NCBI GenBank assembly: GCA_900312665.1
Contig: ONZQ02000010.1
Coordinates: forward strand, 992,001-1,056,000
Source of the DNA: Cephalotrichum gorgonifer
Taxonomy: Eukaryota > Ascomycota > Sordariomycetes > Microascales > Microascaceae
Direction: 5' to 3'
Length of the DNA: 64,000 nucleotides
Position numbers and translations under genes: made by a program. Within the stretch, counting starts at the first letter, position 1. Every line of letters starts with the position of its first letter. Of this stretch, positions 48,101 through 59,925 are shown one piece after another. The notes under the pieces were generated by a model. It saw only the letters and a program-made list of their open reading frames with translations. It was not told where the DNA came from and ran no database searches.

Positions 48101-49646
48101 GCAGTTCATCGCGTTCGCGGCGCAGGGCGTCATGTTCGCGCGGTGCTCGGAGCGGCTCATCCACCGCGTGCGTGACCGGGCCTTCCGCACCATGCTCCGG
48201 CAGGACGTAGCCTTCTTCGACAAGGACGAGAACACGGCCGGCGCGCTGACGTCGTTCCTCTCCACCGAGACCTCCCACATCGCGGGCCTCAGCGGTGTCA
48301 CGCTCGGCACGATCCTAATGGTGACGACGACGCTCGTGGGAGCGCTCGTGCTCTCCATCGCCATCGGGTGGAAGCTGGCGCTGGTGTGCGCGTCCATGAT
48401 CCCCGTGCTCCTAGGGTGCGGCTTCTTCCGATTCTACATGCTCGCACACTTCCAGCAGCGCTCGAAGAAGGCGTACGCCGACTCCGCGTCGTACGCGTCT
48501 GAGGCCATCTCGGCTATCCGCACGGTGGCATCGCTGACGCGCGAGGGCGACGTGATGGGGCAGTACCGCAAGTCGCTGGCGGCGCAGCAGCGCTCGAGTC
48601 TCATCTCTGTGCTGAAGTCGAGCTTGCTCTATGCGGCCTCGCAGTCGTTCCTGTTCTTCGCGTTCGCCCTCGGGTTCTGGTACGGCGGTACGCTGCTGGG
48701 AAAGCTCGAGTACACTATGTTCCAGTTCTTCCTCTGCTTCTCGGCCATCATCTTCGGGTCGCAGTCGGCGGGTACCATCTTCTCGTTCGCGCCCGACATG
48801 GGCAAGGCGCACCACGCTGCGCAGGAGCTCAAGACGCTGTTCGACCGGGTGCCGACCATCGATACGTGGTCGGACAAGGGGGAGAAGCTCGACAAGGTCG
48901 ACGGGACGATCGAGTTCCGCGACGTGCACTTCCGGTACCCGACGCGCCCGGAGCAGCCTGTCCTCCGAGGGCTGAACCTCGAGGTGCGGCCGGGCCAGTA
49001 CGTCGCGCTCGTGGGCGCGTCGGGCTGCGGCAAGAGCACGACGGTGGCGCTGCTGGAGAGGTTCTACGACCCGCTCTCGGGCGGGATCTACGTGGACGGG
49101 AAGGAGATCAGCACGCTCAACATCCAGCAGTACCGGTCGTTCATCGCGCTGGTGAGCCAGGAGCCGACGCTGTACCAGGGGACGATCCGGGAGAACATCC
49201 TCCTGGGGTCGCCGGCCGACAACGTGGGCGACGAGGCGGTGGAGCACGCGTGCCGGGAGGCGAACATCTACGACTTCATCATGTCGCTCCCCGACGGGTT
49301 CAACACGCTCGTGGGGTCCAAGGGTGCCCTGCTGAGCGGGGGGCAGAAGCAGCGGATCGCCATCGCGCGGGCGCTGATCCGCGACCCGAAGATCCTGCTG
49401 TTAGACGAGGCGACGTCAGCGCTGGACAGCGAGAGCGAGAAGGTGGTGCAGGCGGCGCTGGACAGGGCGGCCAAGGGGCGGACGACGATCGCGGTCGCGC
49501 ACAGGCTGAGCACGATCCAGAAGGCGGACGTGATCTACGTGTTCGACGCGGGGAGGATCGTCGAGAGGGGCACGCACTCGGAGCTGATGAGGAAGAACGG
49601 AAGGTACGCGGAGCTGGTGAACCTTCAGAGCCTGGAGAAGAGCTAG
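45171..49646 (+). CDS. Full-size ABC transporter, ABCB/multidrug-resistance type
   Basis: Five exons (45171-45728, 45830-45863, 46035-46241, 46301-47359, 47422-49646) give 1360 aa. The architecture is (TMD-NBD)x2, as in human MDR1 and S. pombe Pmd1 (leptomycin B resistance). NBD1 has Walker A GMSGSGKST (487-495), signature LSGGQKQR and Walker B ILLLDEAT; NBD2 has GASGCGKST, LSGGQKQR and ILLLDEAT. Both sites look catalytically complete. The N-terminal 100 residues are Pro/Ala-rich with a short PAPAPA run. The linker between halves is acidic. Exon 2 encodes only 11 residues, and an intron cuts just before NBD1 Walker B. The likely role is export of hydrophobic drugs, toxins or lipids across the plasma membrane; the substrate is unknown. 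The divergent Zn-cluster gene could be its regulator. Confidence 0.95.
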
Positions 49647-52600
49647 GCAGGGGTAGGGTAGGGGGCGGTTGATGTGTGATAATCTGTGTAGGGTGGAATA
49701 ATCTGTGTTGGAATATTTTTTGTCGTGTGCATAGAGAAAGCGTTTCTTTTTTGTTGTTTTATTACCGGTCGAGATAGACGGATCACCACTTCGTTCCCAG
49801 AAGATATTTTCTTACCTCAAAATCATGTTTTTATATGTCCCCATTCTCTTTATAGAATACACATTTCCCCTGTTACTCTTTCTAAACTATATCGGTTCCT
49901 AATCCTTAAGAGTATCCGACTCCCATTCTTGTGAGAATGTTTTCGTTCGTGCTCTTCCAGAATGTATTATCGTCAGGTTGTAAGGGGAAGGCGGGGAGAG
50001 AAGACGACTCCGGATTGATAGTAAGGCACGGTGCTTCAGGAACATTGGAAAGCAATTTACCTGTAGGGGCTTCTAAAGTGCAAATCCTTTCTTCTTTCTT
50101 CTCTCCTCTCTCTTCTTGGAGTTGGGTTGGTACCTCACCTCGTGCGCGGGCCGCAGTGAAACACGAGTGTCTCAGTCGTACTCGATGCGCGTGGCAGCGT
50201 CGAGGGAGATCAGGGAGATGTCATGCTCAGACCGACATTGGAGGAAAACTACATGTACGAGTAATGCGGATATGTACTTGCATGTGCCTCTTCCCCCTTT
50301 CCTTGCCCACCATTGGGTGTAGATGTAGTATCTCAAGCATGGCCTGGAGACACGCCGGACCGGTGGAACGCGAGTTCTCTGGGCGCTTTTTACATTCATA
50401 CAGGAGGAACGAGAGGTATTGGTTAAGGGTAGCCAAGGCGATCGGGCATGGGGGCCTCTCTGGCGAATGCGTGTACCGACTGACACATCTTCCGCTGTCT
50501 TTAACAACTCGATTTCAGTAAGGGCTCGGGGCTTCCTGCTTTTACATATCTACCCTCTCGGTTCGTAGGAGATGGTGGGGACAGAGGCCACTCAACTTCC
50601 CGTAGCCCTCGAACTGGTGGTGGCATCAGCAGTCTCGAATATACATGTATGGAGTAATACTCGTAAGCCACTTACACGACCACTACGTGTAAGCTTAACA
50701 CACCAATGGATTCCTCCTACCGCTCCGTCCTGGTTCTACTCCTTGCCCCCCACACCGGAGTTGCGGCCGTGCCGGGGCCCGCAATGCCATCGCTTTACCT
50801 CGGGCCACGACCCGAGCTGACGACTGGCCTGACCCCCAGTCAGGAGAGGTCGTGGGGGTTAGTTATCCTACGGCCTTTCGGGCCAGCCCTACTAATACGG
50901 ACTCGTACGAGCACTTGTTGTCACCGTCCACCTGCAGGTATGCAGTCTGACAGGGACACCGATTCCTATTCGTACTCTCGTCCCTGGCACTTTCCCGATT
51001 CTGATCATCCCCCTGCTTGACACACCGCACTATCGATTAGTCTACTCCTATCAGATTCCAGATTGAGCCTCCCCTGGTAAGATCTAATATTTAACCCACT
51101 TTCTCCTTTGGGAGAGCTTTGCCGCGCCCAAGATAACCCCCCGACGAGCCCGGCATATTTATATCGGTCCATACAGGGGGGGTTAAAAGAGAGAGCAAGA
51201 AGAAACCTGAGCCTGGCAAGCACAAAAGGGGTGAAAGACGGAGAGTGTACTCGTACAGCGTAAAAGTACATGCAAGAAGCTGCTGCGGAGATGAAGGGGA
51301 CCGGAGATTGAGATTCAAGAAAAAGAAAAGAAGAAAAAACCTGAAGGAAATAGACATGGGAGGAAAGAAAAGAAGAAAACTAAAAACTCTAAATCGGAAC
51401 CGCCAGATTGTGGTTCCCTCCGGAGACTTCTTGCGATTACGACGCTGTAGGGGAATGGGGAGTGGAAAAAAAATGCTTGGGTTACAGCGAAGACGACTCC
51501 GAGAGGTTGCCCAGGACGCAGGTAATACAAGTATTGAAATTTTGCTGACAAGTATTGGACACTGGTGTGGATAAGGCAGGTGAGGCAAGTTTAGGTGGGT
51601 TTAGCTCAGCACAGTGGACCAGTCTTGGCAGGCACGGTGCTGACATGGCATCTGGTGCCTTCTCTTCTTTCGGCCACCTTAAATTTGAGCAAGAGCATAT
51701 GGCGCCACGCCACGGGGGCCACCAGCATATGGCGCCACGCCACGGGGGCCACCCCGCAACGCCCCGGTCCCCAAATGCAGGTACGTGCTCGGAGTACAAC
51801 CTGGACGGAGCAACGAGGGACAAGTAAGGACTACGTACTATTACCAGCAACAGGGAATTCCAGTTTGCGGCGAACTCGTACTTGTACACCCCTGCAATAC
51901 ATGTGCCTTTGTCTCTCCACAGCTTTCTCGGGCACACTTTCTCCAAAATGGCACCCTCAAAACAACTTTGCTTCTTTCTTTTTGTTTCACGCCCTTCATT
52001 TCCTGCTTCTTCTCAGCCCAACTCAGTCCTCACCAAAACCTAAACCCCACCCTCCGCGCCCTCTCAGCTCTGTACTTGTACTGCCAATGGAATATTCCAT
52101 CTTCCAGATTGCAGGGGTGACAGGTAGCTCCATAAGAAGCAATGCGAGCAGGGATCGGCGGACCCTTGTCCCCGGCGCGATTTCCACATGGAGAAAACGC
52201 GGGCGGCCGTGCCCAAAAGCAACAACAACCAAGATCACAGTCCCCCCTGGAAAGCGGGCACCTAGCCTAATAGGGCAGCGGACTAGCAATAGCGCGGCGG
52301 GGACTTGAGAGCTGCCCGCCCCCTTTCTTCCTTCTCTCTCTCTTGTTGCACTAACTACGGAGTAGTGATACAAGTACTCGTACGAACGCAAGTATGCATA
52401 CTCGCACTTGGTGTTAATACCTGTATACTTCGTACTGTTACTCGCACTCGTACTCGAACCCAGCCCCGAGGGACCCCTGCATCAGTGGTGGTTCATGCTG
52501 TCCCCCGTTATACCTTGTGCCGCACTCTAAAAGTCTTGTTTGCTCCCACCACTTTTATACAGCATATTTTGCGTCGTCCGGTATTACGAGTGCTCGTAGT

Positions 52601-54253
52601 ACAAGCACAGAGTGTTCTCCTCGCACTTTCTTTTTCTGGAAGACTTGGGAGAGGCAAGAGCGGTTCCCGTGCGTGGGCCCAGATCTCTGTTTTCCAATGG
52701 GTCCCTCGTGCCTTCCATCCTTGATTAGGTTAGTCTGTAATACTGGGATACAAGGGTCACCTGTCACACTAGTCGTACTCGTAATTGTACACGGAGTTCT
52801 TGTATGTGTGTACCCTTCCTTGCATTGACGGTGGACAGTGGACCGCGCGGACCACGGACCGCGCATCAGCACCACCTCCATCTCGGTATTACTCTGCACG
52901 AGTACTATTATTATCGCACCTCTCATCAAATCTACTTTGTATCTCGGCTTCAGTCTCGGCCCCGGTCATCTACCCCATCTTGCTTGTATGTATTACGGGT
53001 TCAAGTACGAGAAATTATACAAATGCCCAGCGCTCCTTTCGGCTGGGCCAAGGAACCTATGGATCGAAACTATTACCAACTCCCCTTCTCCCAGTATCCA
53101 GATGAAATCCCAATAGTATTATCCAACTTCCAATATTAATATCCCATTTCCAATATCCAATATCCTCAAGGTAATACCACCGCCCGATTAAGTCTCTCAC
53201 TCCCCTGGTCCTAGCCCCATTCGGACCAATTGCGCCTTTCCCTCCCCAGCCAAGTCTCCACCCCTGAACGTCTCCCCCCCTCCGCCCCTCCGCCTGCATT
53301 ATTACCTCCCCAATCGCACGCAGCACAACAAGGTCTTGGCTAACTTTATCCGCCCTTTGCCATATTGCTTCAAGCAGATTCCCCCTCTCCCGTATCCACC
53401 TTGTTTTATTCGGGCGTGTTTAAAATCCTGTCTTTCGCCTCACCTTCCCCTCTCGCTCTTATAATATGGCAATTGTGGAGCAGGAAAAGAGGACACGAGG
53501 TTAGAATTGTTTTGTGCTGCTTCCAAGGTTTGTCTGTCGGGCTTATTGTATGTTTTAAGGGAGGAAGCGAGTACTACGAGAACGACCGAAAGGACGAATA
53601 AAGAGGAGAAGACGACGCTGCTACCCATTGTCACTTTTTGACCACGGTCCCCCCCCCCAGTCCGTCCCGTTCACAAGTAATACACGACACAAACGGCTTT
53701 ATCGACGGCTTTATTCTGCGGCTTTTGTCTTCTTCTCTTTTTTTGTTCCCTTTCTTTCTTCGTTTCCGCGCAACACACTCTTCTCGCGAAAAACGCCCAG
53801 CTGCGAAACAAAACACCTCGGTTCAGCTTTCCGGCAAACCTGATCCTCTCCCCAGTCGCTCGTTAAAACAATACTCCAAACTCGAAACACTTCCAGTCCC
53901 CTAGTTCCGGCTCTCGGCTCCAATCGCCCTCACTCGTACTCGTCATCACCACCGGATCTCGTCGATTATCGGGCCTCCGCTGTGTTCTACGAACGCCCTA
54001 CTCGCGCCCTAAACAACGTAGTCCGGGAAACACGCACCTTAAATCCGGCCTGCCATTTTTGGCTCTCGCGCTCTACCTCCTACAGTGGGCCCTCCTGGCG
54101 CTTTTCCGTTCCGCCAGGCGACGGAGGAACAGGAGAGGAGGCGCCCGCTTAAAGCTCATTCTCCCTCTGGGCACGCAGTGATGTTCTGAGCCAGATATCC
54201 GCACCACAACCCCCACCTTGCCCCTTCCTTTTCTCCCCCTCCCTTTCCTCGCC
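49647..54253. other. Long intergenic region, no gene recognised
   Basis: 4.6 kb without a recognisable gene. It is the densest place in the window for TACTCGTAC-like words: near 50255, 50640, 50902, 51248, 51880, 52373-52460, 52585 and 52770. It also holds a perfect 30-bp tandem duplication (51694-51753). The T/C-rich final part (about 53600-54250) is probably promoter and leader of the GPI-protein gene. Confidence 0.5.
51694..51753. repeat. 30-bp perfect tandem duplication
   Basis: Two exact copies of a 30-bp unit (agcatatggcgccacgccac and the next ten bases) stand side by side at 51694-51723 and 51724-51753. It is intergenic; each unit contains GGCGCC and a CACGCCACGG core. Cause and role unknown. 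Confidence 0.92.
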
Positions 54254-55463
54254 ATGGCTTCTACAAACCCCTTCGCCCTCCACAGGCCAAGGATACAATG
54301 GAAATGGCCCCTCCTACTCTTCTTAGCCACATACCTCCTCCTATCGACGGCGTCGGCCGCCGAGGCACCATCACCGACTCCCGCGCCAACGGAGAGACTG
54401 CTCGTGGATAATTCGATACCGGTGTTAGTTGACGGAAAGTGGGTATGGATGGCCGAGGACTCGCCGGAGCTGCGCAGACGCCGGGACGACGACGACGATG
54501 AGGAAAACGGGAAGGGAAAGGAGACGGAGACATCACAGGCTGGAGAGGCAAAGTCTACCGTGACGGTAACGCCGATACCAACGCACTCGGCGTATAGGAA
54601 GGACGGGGAGGAGACGACTAGCACGGAGACTAACCCAACGCCGTCCCCGCTGCCGTCGCCATTCGACAATAACCTCGACTTCAACTTTACCAGTAACGGT
54701 GGGAAGTCGTGTCCACGGTTCCTGAACAACCTACTCACGAGCGACACCTTCAAGTCCTGTTATCCGATCTCGATGATGATCCAGGTATGTCCCCTCCCCC
54801 CTTCTCCACCCGTACTCTCACAGAGCAGGAGCCCCTAACCTCTCTCGTCCCCAGACCTCCAAGTCTTTCTTCGACGCCACAAAGGAGCTGGCCAGCATCG
54901 TCACCGTCCTCGACGCCACCTGCGCCGCGCCCCTGGACTCCTGCACCACCTACCTCGCCGACTCGGCCGCCGAGATGATAACGCCGGAGAACTGCGGCCA
55001 GGAGTACACCGACCTCCAACCCAACATCCTCCAGGCCTACGCGGGGCTCAACTCCTACAACGTCCTCTACAAGGCCACCTGCCTCCGCCGCGGGGGGGCC
55101 GACGGCGACGGCGACGGCGACGACGCCTACTGCTTCGCCAGCGCCGTCACCAACACCAGCACCCCCGCCAACGCCTATATCTACTTCCTCCCACTCAACA
55201 TGTCCCTCCCCAAGACCGCCGAGCCCGCGTGCGGCAGGTGCCTGCGCGACACCATGGCCATCTACCAGGCCGCGTCGGCCGCCAGGAGCCTGGGCATCGC
55301 GTACACGTACACCGGCGCTGCGGAGAGGGTGAATGAGGTGTGCGGGGACGGATTTGTGAACGCGACGCTGCCGGAGGCGTTGGAGGACGGGGCGCGGAGG
55401 GCGGGGCTTTCGGGCGTAGCTGTGGGGGCCGCCCTCGCGGTGCTGTTCCTGGGTTGGTTATAA
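54254..55463 (+). CDS. Secreted, probably GPI-anchored protein (DUF7729-like)
   Basis: Exon 1 is 54254-54784 and exon 2 is 54855-55463 (donor GTATGT, acceptor CAG), giving 379 aa. The ATG at 54254 has a good context (gccATGG); an in-frame ATG at 54218 would add 12 residues. An N-terminal hydrophobic segment (about 19-36) acts as signal peptide. A Pro/Thr/Ser-rich acidic stretch follows. The cysteine-rich domain starts near CPRFLNNLLTS, with CYPISMMIQTSKSFF and pairs of cysteines through CGRCLRD. This pattern matches a fungus-wide cell-surface family annotated as DUF7729. The C-terminal GLSGVAVGAALAVLFLGWL after small residues is a GPI-attachment signal. Several N-X-S/T sites are present. It probably sits in the plasma membrane or wall. 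No enzymatic residues are evident; function unknown. Confidence 0.85.
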
Positions 55464-56998
55464 GCGGGAGATCTGGGACAGGGGAGTTTGGTTTTTTTTT
55501 TCTGGGAAAGGGAACTTTTGGTCATGTAGCGTGTTTGGATTTTCTTCTTTTTCTTCTTCTTTCTTGGGTTTGGATTTATACCCCTTCTGACGTTGCCCGC
55601 CCGGGGTTTTGCGTCACTTTTTTTTTGAGATACCTGTACATTTAACTCTTACATTCTTTGGGGAGAGTAGGGGAGGGCTGAGGAAGAGGTGATTCGGACC
55701 TTGTGTGTCGGTCGATTCAGGATATTCGGACTGTTGGATATACTTTTTGACATTCTTGTATACATACAGACATACTTTATTCTGGAAAATTTGTTTAGGA
55801 GGGAAGACTTGAGCTGAAATGCAAGAGAGACGATTCCGAACATGTGTATACATCCCTATCTTGGCTTCTTTTTTTTCTCTATCCTTTGCTTTAGCGGGGT
55901 CAGAGAGACCTCAGTTGCTGGGGAATAGGATCTCTCCTAGACCTAATCGGGCCTTGCAATAAGAAGACGACCACAAATGCATGCGTCTCTCCCTCCGGTA
56001 CCCGCAACCCGCTACTCGCCACCCACTAACTACCCGCTCCCAACCCGGCCCCGCCCGGGCCCGACAGAGCCCCATACCAGACCGCACCTTCGTCGGTCCG
56101 CTGTTCCATGCACTACGTCGAGTCCCGTGTTTTTTACACACAGGAGATACATGTACACAAAGTACGCTTAATACCCAATTACAAATATTCAATAAAGTAT
56201 GTTCCACATTTCCGTACCTAGGCGCGCGTGAAACCACTGCCTCACTGACCAACGAACTCAGTATACCAAGCACGTAAAATAGGGTAGGTACAAAAGCCTT
56301 ACCTGCCTACGTAACATCTCGAAACTCTAGCTCTCGCCTCCCCTCACCTCCCACTGCAGAACTTCTATTATTTGGAAATTTGGAGGACTGTTCCCCCCAG
56401 TATTCACTGAAACCCGCCGCCTTCACTTGCCTTACACAGCACCAACACCGATGCCAGATTAGCAAGCAAACCAACAAACCAACAGGTGGTCAACGCAGGA
56501 GAAGCATTCGCATACATAGTAGAGCCTCCCTCACTTTCACAAACAAATGCCAGCTAGATCTTGGCAGGTCCACTCACACTCATGCTAACTTAATTGTAAC
56601 TCCCAACCCATATATAAGGGGAGCCCTCGAGTTCCGGAGCAGGATCTATTCCTCGGATTGTTACTAGATCGCGATCTAATATTGTCGAATTACTTGGCGG
56701 TCGATTTCAGAGTGCAATGGTATCTTGATTGATGCTTGACACGAAAAACTGATGATGCGGCCGGTCTATAAACTCTATTTCGATACAAAAGGGAAATTGT
56801 GATTAATGGCCCATTCTGATGTCGGCCCTTGTGAGTACGTTCTGCCATCCGCCACCTGCCCTATGTGTCCGTATGTATATAAGATCCTAACGGGTCGGGT
56901 CGTCACACAACCAAGCCTCTTGCGCCACTGCAAAACCCACTGAGTTGCTGCGGGATAGAACAGTCGACGGGCCATTGAAACCGCGCCAACAAATCGAG
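55464..56998. other. 3' intergenic region between convergent genes
   Basis: The GPI-protein gene (+) and the C-terminal end of the broken repeat gene (-) converge across 1.5 kb. It contains the AT-rich presumed 3' UTR near 55470-55860 and no recognisable gene. Confidence 0.55.
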
Positions 56999-58176
56999 TT
57001 AGATAATTTCGCCGCCGGGAGGGGGGTCGCCGCCGCCACCAGGGAGCTCTGGATCCAGGTGGCACTCCAACTCGTTAAGTTTCCAGACGTTGTCCTTGAA
57101 CTTCTTGCCGTGCTTGTCCTTGTTTTGTAGGCAGCGACAAATGCTGCCAAACGTATGTCAGCTTCGAGATTTCCTCGCGAGGAATTGTAACGCAAAGTCG
57201 AAGGCACACTTACTGGTCCATTGTAGTTGGTTGCGTTGCGGAGGGGTGTGTGATTCTTTGGATGAATTCTTCGGCGGAAAGACCCTCTATGTTGTAAACG
57301 CAGACGGGAATGTTGAAAAGTCCGGCTTTTTGCGGGGTTAGAGATGACCAGGTCTTCCAACTGTGATCGGAGATCGCATCATTTATCGTGGCATTCCCCG
57401 TATAGTTATAGCCGTGTTGGTAGTGGAGCTTGATCGAGGAGGACATGATCTCGACAGAATTAAAGTTGGCATCTAGCTCCTTTGTTAAGATGGCATCCCA
57501 CCCAGGAACCTTTTGAATTCTGAACTGGGTTTCATCACCAAGTGGCGGGTCCTTGTCCGAGTAGCTAAGGTGGCGTTAGTATAGTGCATGCCAAGGGAAG
57601 GCTTCGCGGTGTACGCACCTCATCATGAAATAGGCGATGCCGTCCTCGTAGTATTTAAGCCCTTTTTCTACGAGCGCATCGTCGACTGGGTGAATCATCC
57701 ATGATCAGAATCTCAATTTGATTGCAGGGGCATGAAGTTGCAAATGTCGAGCAGAAGGGACATATGGGGGGTGGGTGCCAACGCATGTACTTACAGTCTT
57801 TCTTGCTCATCTTAGTGCCCACGATATAAACGACGCTATGCCTCCAGGCATAGTTGATGATGCTGGCGTGCAAGAAGTTGAAGAGCCACTTCCCCAGATC
57901 TTGTGGCGAAATGGAATTTCCCGAATCATTCTCGTTGTTGATGACCGGGATCTTGGAAGTGTCCAGCCACTCCCCATGGGCGAACAAATCGTCCACAAGC
58001 ATCTTTTTGCCGTCTGGCGACGTGTACTTTCCAGTACCAGTGAGTTGATCGTGCAAGTCGTAAATGACCGAGACACTGCTATTGAGGAAGTTGTTGGCCA
58101 CCCTGCGCACAAACGTTGTCAGCTCTGTCCACGCAACACCATGCCTCCCTCATCCTGCCATGAAGAAAGCAAGAGA

Positions 58177-58179
<3 letters not shown>

Positions 58180-58208
<29 letters not shown>
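58180..58208. repeat. Homopolymer A29 (T29 on the coding strand)
   Basis: A run of 29 A replaces the expected splice donor of the fourth exon of the minus-strand fragment. It may be an expanded intronic T tract or the tail of an insertion; its length in the assembly is uncertain. Confidence 0.9.
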
Positions 58209-58211
<3 letters not shown>

Positions 58212-58373
58212 GCTTGGCTAGCTCTGAATCACGTGTGAGCGCGGTATCGTCCTTCTTCATCGAAGCGGTAATGGTATTCGATATAAAACCAAAGATGGTT
58301 CCTGTAAGTTCCATGCCCTTTTCCAACCCGGGACCAGCGAACATCGTTCCAATGCCCCACGCAGTCTGAACCC

Positions 58374-58387
58374 CTCCAAGCTCCAAG
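58374..58387. repeat. 7-bp tandem duplication (CTCCAAG x2)
   Basis: CTCCAAG at 58374-58380 is immediately repeated at 58381-58387. On the minus strand this shifts the frame by one. Reading one copy only joins SALLG directly to GVQTAWGIG in frame. Confidence 0.93.
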
Positions 58388-59925
58388 AAGGGCCGACAGC
58401 TTTGCAGAGTCGTCGTCCCCCATTTTGTAGTATTGTTCGTGGAACACGGGAGCCAAGGTGCTGAACTTATCACCGCATTCGTTGATTGCGTCCTTCAGAT
58501 TCCTGTAGTACTGTGGAGATGAATGTCAGCAGGAAGGGAAGCAGATGAGGCCATCACTTATGTAGTGTCGAGCACGATTTGGGGAAGAGCATCTTACATT
58601 GTGAAGGTTGGCCAGGGATCTCAGTATGGCGCGGGCCTTGCCACTGCCCGGCTTCGGCTCGTATCCCGAACACTCGGGGGGGATTTCGCAGCCGCCGTTG
58701 ATAGAACATTGAATATCATTGAGGCCCCAATCGTGGGCAAATCCTTTCACAAGGCCGGCGTCGCCATGGTCGTCATAAGCTAGCCAATCTAGCGAGCAAA
58801 GACATCGATCAGCAGGTGCGCAGAACAGAGATTTTGACAAGCAGTGGCCACAACTTACTTGTCCAGTATGGCGTCGTGTCCATCTCGTCCCAGAGCTTGC
58901 TTGGGAATACACCGGCTTCAGTCGCGTGCTCAATTGCGGGCCAGCATTTATGCGAATGGGCAGCAGATGTAGTATGACAAGAGGTCCTTACTTGTCAAGT
59001 CCTCGCAGGTGGAGAATTGGTTCAGTCCTTTGTCGTCGCCTCCACCTCCTCCACCTCCTCCGCTACCGGTTTCGGGGTCCGCAGCCCAGTCACAGATATT
59101 GATGTAAGCGTTGATGTTGCCGCCACCATACACGACCAAGTAGTCAGCCTTTCCATCGCCGTCGAGATCAGCGTACCGGACCGGGCCTTGGTCCTTCACT
59201 CCTGCGGCAATCGTGCCCATATCAACCCAGTTTCTCGGCCTGCCAGCGTCCGGAATGTTGCCCGTGTTATTGTACCCGACACTGGCTCCACCATCATACT
59301 GGACAATGTAGTCCTCCCTTCCGTCTCCGGTAATGTCGGCGAACCGGATCTTGCTCGCAGGAGCTCCCGTTCCGGTCGCAACGGTGATGCGCTCCCCCCA
59401 TATGCGCCCGTCACCCTTCTTTGTTGGGATGTTTTTCTTGTTTAGGAATGCGTCCACAGCACCGCCGTCGTAGAGAACAAGATAATCGGCATATCCATCT
59501 CCATTGAGATCGGCAAACCGAATCTTCCTTCCGGGTTCTCCAACACCGGGCGAGATGACGATCCCCTCCGCCCACTTACGTCCCGAGCCGCCGCCGATGT
59601 TGCCGTTGTTCAGGAAAGCCTTGACGGAGCCTTTGCCGTATATGACGAGGTAGTCCGACTTCTTGTCGCCGTTGACATCCTCGAAGACAATGCGTGCGTC
59701 GGAAAGATCCTCATTGGGTCCGGGCGAAATCTCATTGATGGACTCGAATGAGTACTTGTCGCCTGAGCTTTTGTTGATCCATGCCAAGGCGCGGCCCTTG
59801 TGATCCACAACGATGATGTCGTCTTTGCCGTCGCCCGTAAGGTCCGCAAACTGAATCCTCGCACCCTTGGTGCCGAAAATCCCGAGGCCCTTCTTTTGCA
59901 TACTCTTCTCTGGTTGCTGGTAATC

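Larger units (their letters stand above)
56999..59925 (-). pseudogene. 3' half of a split SGNH/FG-GAP-repeat gene
   Basis: Eight exons are readable: 59925-58992, 58915-58859, 58788-58598, 58510-58211, 58102-57795, 57685-57619, 57564-57214 and 57143-56999. The first begins at a splice acceptor (CTATACTAG) with no credible start codon before it. It encodes five FG-GAP/VCBS-type repeats (FADLTGDGKDD, EDVNGDKKSD, FADLNGDGYAD, FADITGDGRED, YADLDGDGKAD), a Gly-rich linker and about 470 residues of a cysteine-containing domain I do not recognise. Lesions: a 7-bp tandem duplication at 58374-58387 shifts the frame, and after codon AAG CG the expected GT donor is replaced by AG followed by T29. If one 7-bp copy is ignored all phases close to the TAA at 56999. 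FG-GAP repeats form extracellular beta-propellers. Most likely it is the displaced C-terminal half of the + strand gene at 61369. Confidence 0.75.
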
